DNA from: Actinernus sp. WN-2022
Lineage: Eukaryota > Cnidaria > Anthozoa > Actiniaria > Actinernidae
Assembly: GCA_030867875.1 (NCBI GenBank)
Contig: JAOWCC010001589.1
Coordinates: 85,087,537-85,151,536 of the forward strand
DNA length: 64,000 nucleotides
Direction of reading: 5' to 3'
A program made the translations under genes and the position numbers. Below the pieces are notes generated by a model. It searched no databases. It had not been told where the DNA came from and saw nothing but the letters and a program-made list of their open reading frames with translations. Below, in pieces: positions 23,901 to 35,900 of the stretch (positions within the stretch are counted from its first letter, which is position 1; every line of letters begins with the position of its first letter).

Positions 23901-26900
23901 ATTAATGCATTATTCTCCATGGCGCCTTTCTATCACAACAATATCGATACATAGAGAATATACACAGTCTGTGAGTTGTTAGTAAAGAAAACAGTTATTT
24001 TAGACAAAATGCTAAACATTTATTCAACTTATTGCAAAGTCGAATTAATTAGATGACGTAAGATCCAGAATCGACCCAGGCTTTTTCTTACGCGGTCATG
24101 GGTCAGGAAAGGTCAATTTTTCACAATTTCAAACAAGCCTAGAACATAAAGTATTCTTTGTAAGCCAAAAATTTATTCACAGAAGTACTCAAAACCTTTC
24201 AAAGATTCAGGTTAGGTGCACTTTAAGGCTATTGTTTTATGCCGTCGTCCTAGACGTTGCCGTCATGGTTGCTTAAGCTCTTTATCCTGTTGCTATGCAA
24301 CACAGTTGCAGATGCGATTTTGACTTCCGGTTTACGCTAGCCTGAAAAAAAACAGGCAATATGATCAGCTGTTTTCTCAGGCTAGTTTTATGCATACCCA
24401 CCCACCACCCAATAGTTTTAATACTTAAACATGTTTGTAAGTTTTATTTGTGGTTTACCTGAAAGGTTTTCATGAATGAATGAAGTAAAGTGTTCAAAAG
24501 TCGAAGCAAGCCGAGGCGGGTGCAAAGGTCACTAGAAAATGAAAAGCTTGGTTTATCGTGTGAAAGAAATACTTGACAAGAAACTCAATCCTATATTTTT
24601 GAAGGAGTCGTTGAACCTAGAGAAAGGGCACTGGAAGAAAGTGAGAAAATCAGCAACACTACACAGATTAGTATTGCTGCTTGCTCGCTCACTTCAGGCT
24701 CACTCGCTGTGCAGCAATCATGAAGGCAGAAAAAGAATAAACTTCCCTTTGCCAAGTCAAGCATTAAGAATGGCCATGGAATTAAGTAGGAGCAGGCTTT
24801 TTCTTGTTATTGCTTTCACAAGTTCTATTTACCTGCTAAGTCAGAATGCTGTTGTAAGATCCACCAATTTCAAAGAGACTGCTTCACCCCTAACCATAAA
24901 GTTATTATCGTTTTCATTGAAGTGCAACCCTGGAAGTTTCAAGTCTGATCTGTAAAATTCGATTAAGCCGACCATCAATCCAATGCAGAGTCTTATCTCA
25001 AACAAAGCTTAATTCAAAAACATGCTGCCTACACTTAATTCTAGGTTTGATTGATGGTTTTACAGACTTGTAAGACTTGTAACTCCATGGTTGCACTTCA
25101 GCGAAAATGGTAATAATGTTGTACCCAAAATCATTAATGCACACCTTTTCCCTAATGTATCAACTGTGCACTTTTCAGATTACAACTATTGATAAAAATG
25201 CAGATGAAGGTCTTCTCTTCTTGATACATTATGCAGGCTGGAACATAAGGTATAGTATTAGCTCAGCAGTTGTCAATCTGGTAGTGTTCACAAATTGTTA
25301 TTGGTAAAAAACAGTATATGCTGGTCTAGCAGATTCCAGACAGGAAAAATAACTTTATTTTGCCCTCACAGACCTCCAAAATGATCAGATAAAAAAAAAT
25401 TATAAGATAAAATACAGTGTATGGTATGCTAACAACATGATACTTAGCAAATATTTTTGAAGTGTTACGTGATAGCCCATCACTAGAACAACCAAAACAA
25501 AACAGGAATGAAACTTTAACAGTGTAATAAAGGCTATCTGTTGAGTGAGTGTATTAAACCTTTAGTACTTTACATGTGTGACCCTCCATGCAAAAACCTG
25601 GCTTAACGAAACTGGCGTTTGAATGGATTTCAATGCATTCTCAATGCATTCTCAATGCATTCTGGTAATGTTTCTCAAAGTGTTGTCAACTTTTCACAAC
25701 GATCTGAAATAACGTTGAAATGCTTTCTTAAAGTTCTGGAATGCATTGTCAACGTTTCACAACGATCTGATAGAACATTGAAACGCATTCGTAATGTTTG
25801 AGAATGCTTTGTCAACTTTCCACAACGATCCGATAAAACATTGAAACGCATTTGTAATGTTTGAGAACGCTTTGTCAACTTTTCACAATGATCTGATAGA
25901 ACATTTAAACACATTGGTAATGTCTGAGAATGCTTTGTCAACTTTTCATAACAATCCAATAAAACGTTAATTTAGAATTCGTAATGTTTGACAACATGCC
26001 TTTTTGTGATCACCTTTTCACAATGATCTGACAGAATGTTCAAAACCTTTCGCATTCATGTAAATGTTTATTTGTTTATTTAAGTTTCGTTTGGAAAACT
26101 GATTTTGCCTATCTTCAATCAAACGGCAAGTTTTCTCATACAAATTTTCTCATGGGATTGAATTTTTTTTTATATTCTCCCAAAGAAATTCACCCCCTAA
26201 ATCGAAAGGTTTGCTGTGAGTTACTATCCTGGAGTGTTGATAATGACCGTTCTTATTTGGTGTGCCAGATATGTAAACATTATATATCTTCCACAACCTG
26301 ATGAAGTGATTTTCTGTGACTGAATGGAATTCCACAAGACGTCAGAATGAGGAGAGCTCGTTTAACCCCCAGCAAATTTTACCACATTGTTAATAAAGTA
26401 GATGAATGAAATAAAACAATTGCTTTGAAAAATCATTTATTAGACAAAGGATATACCTACTTACAAGAATCATAGTTATGCTAGAATACTGCCTTGTGTT
26501 TTCAAGAAACGCTATGAACTTGAATTGAATTCTCTCTGTCTGTCTGTCTGGATTTTGACACAACACTGGGGTGCGGGAACTGAGTTTTTATTGCATTGTA
26601 GTTCCTAAAGCACCACACAGCTTCTCAACTTTACCTTCAAAGTGAAAATAATTTAAATAGTACACACGTTCTGATTGGCTGATAGCCATGTTTTCATTAG
26701 CCTGTGCAAACATGGAAATTATGTCACATCCATAAGACAAGCACCATAAGTGCTTCTTTTATCAAAATAATTATTTTATAAAAGAAATGAAACAGATTTC
26801 TGTGTTTGCACAGGCTCATGCAAACCGAGGTAAGTTTGGGAGAATTCTCGTGCAGGTACAAACACTCGAATTCTCCCAAACTTACCTCGGTTTGCATGAG

Positions 26901-29900
26901 CCTGTGCAAACACGGAAGATCTGTTTCATTTCTTAAATGTTTACTAAATAAAATACTCTCGATTTCTTTCTATTAATTTAAATCCGTTTTCAAAGGTGCG
27001 GAAGTCACGTCTTTCAAATTGCCGTGGTGCATAATGTGTGAAGTTTTCTGCGAACTGATTTGAATATCCGATTAGCTTCGCGTAATGTTTGCTGCTTTGA
27101 AAATTTGCTATAGACAAATTAAATGTTCTGGATGATTTTGATTTCGTGAAGAGTTTGCATGTTCTGCAAAAAGTGCTGGAGTCTCTCAGATGTGAAGTTT
27201 TGGATTTGTTGACAATATTATAATTTGCCACGTGCCGTGACTCGTGAGATTACACAAACAACTTCTTTAGCTTTATGCCCAAAGTATTCTGGATATGTGA
27301 CCCACTTCTTGAATCTGAATATTTCTCCAGGATTCGTTGAATTTTAGCCTTTCAATAAGCACATTAAAGAACGAGACTCAAACCACAGGCCGCCCAAGTT
27401 CTGACTGTATGACAAGGTTTGTATGGGAGTTCTTCCGATAACTCAGAATAATAACATAAATCTTCTGTAATACAAGGTAAATAAAGGAAGAAGACTTACT
27501 TGAAGTTGTTTTGTCGTCCTACATGTACATGTATGTGTGTTTCAGGTCGCTAGAACGGTGTTTTATGGAATTATTGAGTCATTCGCTTCACCCCTCTAAC
27601 CAGAGGGGAAGGCTGCACACTCGATCCAACGACGGCCTTTGCTCGAGGACAAATTATTCACAAAATATCAATCCCATTGGCGTTTACTCTGCAGTGGTAG
27701 AATCCACGGACATCAATTATCCCTCAGAAGTGCCCAGGCTTGATAACTCCTTTCCAAACCCGTTAGATTTGAATGATTTTTGAAGCAATTCGTGCAGCTT
27801 CCAACGGCAGACAGTTCCTAACGTCTATTGAATGGTCCTCTCTTGACAACGCGTTTTGCTAACCAGGCATTTGGGTAACCAGGCCTTTACAAAATCCTTC
27901 TTTCCCCCGGAGGGACATGGAAAATTCATTTGACACTTTCAAACCCTTCCCTCCCTCCCAACGAGACCACTTGGCGGCCTGAGCACTTCTGAGGGATAAT
28001 TGATGTCCATGGATTCTACCGCTGCCGAGTAAATGCCGATGGGATTGATATTTTGTGAATAATAAGACCTCGAGCGAAGGCCGTCGTTGGATCGAGTGTG
28101 CAGCCTTCCCCTCTGGTTAGAGGGGTGAAGCGTATGACTCAAGAATTCCATAAAACACAGTTCTAGCGACCTGAAACACACACAGGACGACAAAACAACT
28201 TCAAGTAAGTCTTCTTCCTTTATTTACCTTGTATTACAGAAGATCTGTAACTAAATTTATGTTATTATTCTGAGTTATCGGAAGAACTCCCATACAAACC
28301 TTGTTATACAGTCAGAACTTGGGCGGCCTGTGATCAAACTTCACAAAATGTGACCTTTACGGAAGCATGAAATTAATTAAACACAAACTGGATTGTGAAG
28401 GAATGTTACGAGAAGAAAACAACATAAAGAAGTTATCAGGGCTCATTTTTGGATATCTCACGCGAACTTCAATCTGAAAGAGCCCGGCTTTAGGGGAAAA
28501 CACTCTTATGCGTACATGTAGTTCACACAAGCAAGTTTTCCTTGACAAGTTGCCTTGTTCAATAACTGACACCAGTTTTTCAACAAGGAGACTTGTAATT
28601 TTTCGTCGTCTACACGAGCAAATAAAACTTGTCAAGGGAAAACGTGTCAAGGAAAACCTGCTCGTGTAGACTATGCTTTAGTCAAAATGAAATTGAGAAA
28701 ACCCTGTGGCTTATAGGCGGTCTTTTGCAGTATGCTAATTACACGGCATAATTATGTCAATCATAAACGAGACGAAGACAAGGGAGAACGAACAAAACGC
28801 CAGTGTTTGAAGCAAAGATAACTTAGTACTACAAAATAGTTGTAAACAAGATTACGCCATGAAAAGTTGACATGTCAGTATTACTTGACTGTATAAGAAT
28901 ATCAGAGAAGTTTCTACATTGCCCTTTTGTGATATGAATGCTTAATTCTGGATTGCTTGCCAGTTCGATTATCTTATCAACATGATTGCCAGTGGTGTAC
29001 GTTGCCAAATTTAATGTTGTATAAGTATGAAAAATGAACGCCAACGATTTGGAAATGATTTGGAAATGATTTGGAACGGTTGACAAATGATTTACAATGC
29101 TTATCGAATGAATGGCAACGATTTGGTAATGATTTGGAATGCTTGCCAAATGTTCCACAACGCTTATCGGATAAATGCCAATGATTTGCAAATGATTTGA
29201 AATGGTTGCCAAATGTTTTACAATGCTTATCAAATAAATGCCAATCCTTTTGAAATGATTTGGAATGGAGTACATATTCATTGTAATGTTGCAGAACGTT
29301 TTATAGCCTGGGAAACCAGCCGACTCTTATCACTCCCCACTTGCGAAAGAGACGTCTGGGAAGTGAGGCAGAAAATGCCATACTGATGACGTAGCAGATA
29401 GCCGTTTCACAATGCATAAATTAGTTGCAATTCTCAGAAGCCGAATGCAATTTCAAGGAATATAACTACCGAGGCTGCTCGTTTGCTTGGCAGTGGATCA
29501 CCGTCATGAACAACCATGAAATTGAAGCCTATATATTTAGCGTGTGTTGGTAGCTCGCTTGCTTCGTTCTTTAAGCGGCTCGGCCCGGTCAAGAGAATTT
29601 GTCCTACGACTGTCAAAACATAATAGTTGTTTATAATTTCAAAACCTACACACAGCACAGCAGGCCACTTTTCAAGCCAGCTCTTTTGTCAGGTCAGTAG
29701 CCGAAGAGGTTAGCTACAGAATGCAGCGGTTATTTTCAGGTATACTACCGAGGCTGCCCGTTTGCTTGGGTGATTGATTCAATATATCACACTTGGTTCG
29801 TGATTCATAGCACACTTACATGTAATTATGTTTATTCATAGCCCAGATTCACTGTCTGAACGATTTATCCGCCGCAACAACAACTCATCCAGTGTTTTGT

Positions 29901-32900
29901 GATAGCTCAGTGTATGTAGGTTTACTGATATGAAATTATAAACAACTATGACAGTAGTCAGTACCTTTCTTGTAAATGTTTTGACAGAATGACATTTCGC
30001 TTTACTAGCCGCTGAAAGAACTCAGTCTGCAAAGGAGCCAACAACAGCACCGGCACACGCTAAATAGGCTTGAATTTCATGTGTTGTTCGTGACGGTGAT
30101 CCACTGCCAAGCAAGCGAGCAGCCTCGGTAGTTATATTCCTTGAAAAGAACTCTGTTGTTCGCATTCGGCTTCTGAGAATTGCAACTAATTTATGCATCG
30201 TGAAACGGCTATCTGCTACGTCATCAGTATGGCATTTTCTGCCTCACTTCCCAGACGTCTCTTTCGTGAGTGGGGAGCGATAAGAGTTGGCTGGTTTCCC
30301 AGGCTAAACGTTTTATGAACTCGTTGGTAACGATATCCAACGCATTGGGGATGTTATGAAATGCATTAAAATGGAAAATTGACATCTCGCTGATTTACTT
30401 AAGCCAGGTTTTCGCATGGAGGGTCACATATTTGTATCATTTTTGTACAATGCAAAGATGAGTAGCACAATCACCACACCAAATCACACAATTAAGCACT
30501 TGTGTTTTTTTATATCTCACTCAATATTAAATATATTTTTCTAAAATGTTTCACATTTGTAGCTTGATAGCGTACCTTCAAAACAGCATAGCAATATAAT
30601 TGTGTTTTATCGTAAGAGTTTTCGAAAATAATTCCTTGTTTTAATAAACACGCTAAAACACGTAACACCGAAGGCGACCTAAAACCCCCTAAAACTTGTA
30701 AGAATGTGAATTTCTTGTTTCATGTTATAGCTACAGCCATTATTTTGGTCAATTAACAGTAAACAACACAAACAACACGGTGTATGATTTTCAGCAGAAA
30801 TGTTGTATTTTATCTATATTTTAATTTTTTGAAATCATACCGCTAAACAGAAAGAAGGATTTTGAAGTTTGCAATTTTGTCGTACACAAAATCTGAAAGC
30901 GGCAATGTAATGGGCAAGATGTAAAGCTCTGTGCAGTCCAAGTTTGTACTAAATCTGTTGCACTGATTTCCTTCCAGAGGAAAATAAAAAATTTGGAAAC
31001 GCTTTTGAAGAGTTGAAATCTATAACATGTGTACCAGGTAACCCGAAAATTTAATGCCAAGCTAGTACAAATGCGTACTCACTCCAATACCACTGCAATG
31101 GGCTTGTGTTCATCCTGTATCTCCAACGTTTTCAGCCATTTCTGATTCATACAGCGCTAGATATTTAAGTTTAAGCGACGCGGAAACACGTGTTCACGAA
31201 GCGTATCAAAGGATATATCAGGTAAGAAAGCTGAGGAAAAGGCCTTGTAACCTGCATATGTTCTCGACCTAAAATGGCTTCTTCTTCGATTGATCTTCCA
31301 CAGTCTGTCACGTGCATTTAACTGCTTAATAGGGGGTCCCACAAGAAATTACAGGGGCAGATGTTTTAAAAATACAGTGAATGACCTAGAGCACCTGCAT
31401 TCGCTCACTCGGAAAGTAAAAGCTCAAGAATTGAATCGAGAAAACAAAAGTTATTAATCCCTTGCCACTTTCATGCAAAAAAAGTGGCTCAAGAAAGAAA
31501 GGCAGAAGAAAAGAGAGAGAGAGATAGGGCTTAATATTATTTTAAAAAACAGGAAAATAATTTTTCTGTAATTATTTTTATTACTTATGAAATTTTTTAT
31601 TTTTTATTTTTTATCACTCAACGACTTTTTTAAGGGGTCTATTTTTTCAAGCAATATTGCTTTCCTTAGACTCCTCCTCACTTTAATATTGTATTGTATT
31701 ATTATGCAAGAAATGTGTGATAGAAGTAATAAAATGAAGGGGAAAAATGGGGGGAAAATTAAAAGAAAATCACACAAGTTAAAGAATGAAGGCAAGCAAT
31801 TCAAGAGCTGTCAAAGCGGCCGGCAAAAATGAGATTAAAGCATTATCAAGAATACAGAAAGACAAAACAGAGTGAAAGAACACAGAGTAGTGGCTCGGGT
31901 TGTCCTACAAATTAAGAGAGAAAATAAGAGAGCAAACAAGGGAGAGGGTCCAAAAATATTGAGAGGAAAAGCAACGAGCATAAGTCCAACAAGAAGAGCA
32001 AATGGGAGAGAGAGCCCTCAAAGGCCGTTTTTATCTGCCAGAGAATATTCATGACATGATGTGACATTCACCGTTGAAATCAAGCACGCTGCTGTTGTCT
32101 ATGCTGCCACCATCCACCATATTTGTGATGAACTCCCAGTAAAGAAAAAAGGGAGAAAACCCATTTATATGCTTTCTCTCAAAGAAAATGAAGAGATAAT
32201 TGCCTCTCTTTGAGCTATGGTGACTTTAAGTAGAGCCACAGTTGCATTTTTGTAATTATTTACACATTTTTATCTTATTATGTTATAAATACAGAACTCT
32301 GCCATGCCCGCAAAGGATTATGGGTAAAAACAAAAATGGCTTTAATTACCTAAATAATATAAATATTCCATTTTTTTAATTACCATGTCCATTGTACCAT
32401 AGCCTGCGTACAGCATCCCCTACTTGAGGGAGAATGGCGATTTCATCGTTTCCGTTTCTCCCCATGTAGGGTCTGCGACTCAGAGCCCAAAACCGTGTCC
32501 GTGACGTCACTTCCAAATTTCTGGTAATTAGCTATTTATGCATAACGAAGTCAAAACGAGATGGCGATTGAAATGAGATTTCGAAGTGTAAAGTCTGTCG
32601 CAGAGGAAATTTCTCTCAAATTTGGAATCCCATCTCTCCAATGTGAACAGCTTAATGCTTTATGTAACTTTATTCGTGGGAAAGATGTGTTCGTGAGCCT
32701 TCCAACATGCTCAGGAAGGTCACTGATATTTTCAACTGGCGGCCCCTTCAAACCAACTCGCGGCCAGGTTCGGGCTTTTTGAAGAAAAATGCATTTGTCA
32801 TTGAAGTTACTCCGCTTGTTGCCCTCATTAAGGATTTACACAGAGGTCTTTATTAACAATGTTGTTTGGAGGTTGGGAAAAAAAATGTTTTTTAGTTCTG

Positions 32901-35900
32901 CTATGTTTCTCTCTCCCTGCCAAGAATATAATAGTGGTTCGTACCGAGCGAAACTGTAAATTACATTTATTTATCTCTGTTCAGACAATTAAAATCCCTG
33001 CTCAAATATTCACCTTAAATCCACGACCAAGTAAGCGCTTCACTTGATCCTTCATGAGGGCAACAAGCGGAGTGACTTCAATGACAAATGCATTTTTCTT
33101 CAAAAAGCCCGAGTTGGTTTGAAGGGGCCGCCAGTTGAAAATATCAGTGACCTTCCTGAGCATGTTGGAAGGCTCACGAACACATCTTTCCCACGAATAA
33201 AGTTACATAAAGCATTAAGCTGTTCACATTGGAGAGATGGGATTCCAAATTTGAGAGAAATTTCCTCTGCGACAGACTTTACACTTCGAAATCTCATTTC
33301 AATCGCCATCTCGTTTTGACTTCGTTATGCATAAATAGCTAATTACCAGAAATTTGGAAGTGACGTCACGGACACGGTTTTGGGCTCTGAGTCGCAGACC
33401 CTACATGGGGAGAAACGGAAACGATGAAATCGCCGTTCTCCCTCAAGTAGGGGATGCTGTACGCAGGCTAATTGTACCATAGAAAGGTAAATAAATATAG
33501 ATCAAAAGAGCAATAATAAAGAATGTATAGGAGACTGCTACTCATCAAAACCAAAAACAGTATTTGTTTGCTTTTGATTCACCTCAACTAGAGTACAACC
33601 GTACCAAGGACTTGATATTTGGAAGCCCATGTTTTCAAAAGACTTATCGAGCACTTTTTAATATTCATAGGTATGATGAATGGATAAGCCCTGATCGCGT
33701 GGTAGGCAAAAGTAGTCGGCAGTCTAGAAAGAAAGGTACATTTCTAGTCAAAGGCCAAGAAGTGCAACGCCCAAAAATCCCACCCACGCCTATTGGTAAG
33801 CCTTTCCATAGAAACCAGAACAAAAGAGGTGTGAAGACACCTCCTCCAATGAATGACAATGGTAAGCCAAACATCAACAAGGTTACACCAACCAATGGGA
33901 ACAAGAATTCTAGACAGGCAAGTTCTCCATCTCAGCCATCAGGTTCGCCATCATTAGAGAAGTCTTCCACAAATATTGAGCCTACTTCTAGAAGGACAAG
34001 GTCGGAGAGAAACTCTCTTCCAGATGTTACAAATGGATTGGATGAAGGTGAGAGATACATCATTTTTATTTTGAAAACCTCATCAAGCTTTCTTCTTTCT
34101 AAAAAAAACTTGCCTTCTCCAAATCTGACGATTCTAGTGAGTGTTCAAAAAGAAAATTTTGCAGTGCATGGTCTGGTTGTTCAAAAGGTGGATAATGCTA
34201 TCCACCAGATAAATCTCTATCTAGTGGATCAGTTAAAACCTAATAGATTCCGCTAGTCTCTTCTATCTGCTGGTACTCTGAACGTCTGTAAAACAAAATT
34301 TAATAAATATTGGTACAGAGCCACATGAAATAACCAGCAGCTCCAGTTTTTTAGGTACAGTTTGATTTTTTATTGGTAAAAACTGGCATACATGCAATGA
34401 TGCTGATCTAGTAGAATCTCTGTAACTCACTTAGGATTTATCCACCCTTAGAACAACCACACCCTGGTCACTGCTATAATTAGAAGTTACATGTATGGAA
34501 GTCATGTATATCAACATGTACTCTATAAATTATACTGTGCAATCATGTATAATACAAAGAGGGTGTTTATGATGTGCAGTGCACAGTGCAATAAAAGTCA
34601 AATAAAAGTCCAAGAGAGTAGCATGTAGGACAATCATCCAGAGCAAGGGTGAGATACCAACAAACTCAGCTCACATATAGTGCCACGTCAGGTGAGAAGT
34701 GAAGTGCTTAACCACTGTGCCACCCTGGCTTACAATTGACTTACTCTTTGTGTTTCAGCTGTTAAGAGTCCACCGACCAGACGTCGACAGAAATCTGTGA
34801 CACCAGAACCAATGGGTAGGTTTACAAATAATAAATAGCCAAGCCACATAAATCACTCCGTAATTAACTACATTAAAACAGTTTTTAGTTGTTTTTGTGA
34901 TACATTATGCTCTATTGTATCTTCCCCTCACTGCTGTGCCCCAGGTCTGATTTTGTAATGTGGTACAGCATTTGGGTTGATAGCCTGCAAACAGGCTCAT
35001 GGGAGGGAGAGAAGAAGGACGAAGGAGAGCCTGCATGGATGCAATACGAATTACAAATACGTCTAAATTTTCTATGCAAACCTATTGGTCCATTATGAAA
35101 TTATCCAAGTGCAAATTAAATTTGATATCTTAGGCCTATTTGAGATGCCAATGCACTCATATGCTGAACTTAACTAGATAAACAAAGTCCCCCAATTATT
35201 ATCCTTCCACCTCCAATTCCCACAGGCCTGTTTGCAGGCTAGTTGGTATCTTTCGCTTTCCTCCAAGGTAGATGTTTCTCTAGGGCCTCTGGTTTTCCTC
35301 AACACAAAATTGAAGGCACTCAGTTAATTTGATTTATGGTTTCAACATCATATCAAGGCTCATATGCGACAGAATACAGTCCACTGATTGACCAAAAAGC
35401 TAATGAATAATTCATGAGTTTTAAAATCCTACATATTCTTTAATATTTTTGCAAAATTGATTCTTTTGCAGATTTTGAAATGTTGGACCTTGGTAGTCCT
35501 CCTGAGAAAAATATTCCTGAGAAAGAGCCGGCTTCAGAAGGCGAGCCAGAGAGAGGTGACAATCAAAGTTCTGAGGGGCAATCAGAGAACACTGGTGATC
35601 TCAAATCTGAAAATGAAAGTAGGGAAGGAATGGAAATTAAAGATGTTGGAATAACCAAGAAAGAAATGGAGTCTTCAAATAATCCAGAACATGAACTTGA
35701 GAATAATGAGCTGGGAAAAACAAGAGATCAAAATAATTTACAAGGGAGTAGAAAGAAATCCCGGAGAATACCAAATGGACTTGCACGTAGCTTAAGTTCT
35801 CCTGCATCTCTTAACCCTGGCTTGTCATCTAATGATGATGAAGATGATCCACCCCTAAAAAAAGTTAAAGTAGAAAATGATAAAGATTTAGGAGATATTG

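Larger units (their letters stand above)
25576..30430. mobile_element. 4.85-kb composite bounded by TGTGACCCTCCATGC inverted repeats
   Basis: Left TGTGACCCTCCATGCAAAAACCTGGCTTAA (25576 on) and its inverse with one mismatch at the right (to about 30428). Just inside both ends lie homologous arrays with a 63-bp period. Several other elements are nested within: a palindrome at 26698-26935, a foldback at 27383-28333, a MITE at 28517-28676 and a Mutator-like element at 29304-30306. No clear target duplication. It lies wholly inside ARID4 intron 16. Confidence 0.65.
32400..33470. mobile_element. Mutator-like element carrying a duplicated, captured RecQ helicase fragment, exact 9-bp TSD
   Basis: Begins TAGCCTGCGTACAGCATCCC and ends GGGATGCTGTACGCAGGCTA. 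Arms are about 430 bp (32400 to about 32832, and about 33043 to 33470) around a spacer of about 210 bp. Exact 9-bp target duplication ATTGTACCA at 32391-32399 and 33471-33479. Each arm holds the same RecQ-like coding fragment pointing inward. Long arms, 9-bp TSD and an internal host-gene fragment are the hallmarks of Pack-MULEs, best known from plants. It is inserted in ARID4 intron 16, 200 bp before exon 17. Confidence 0.92.
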
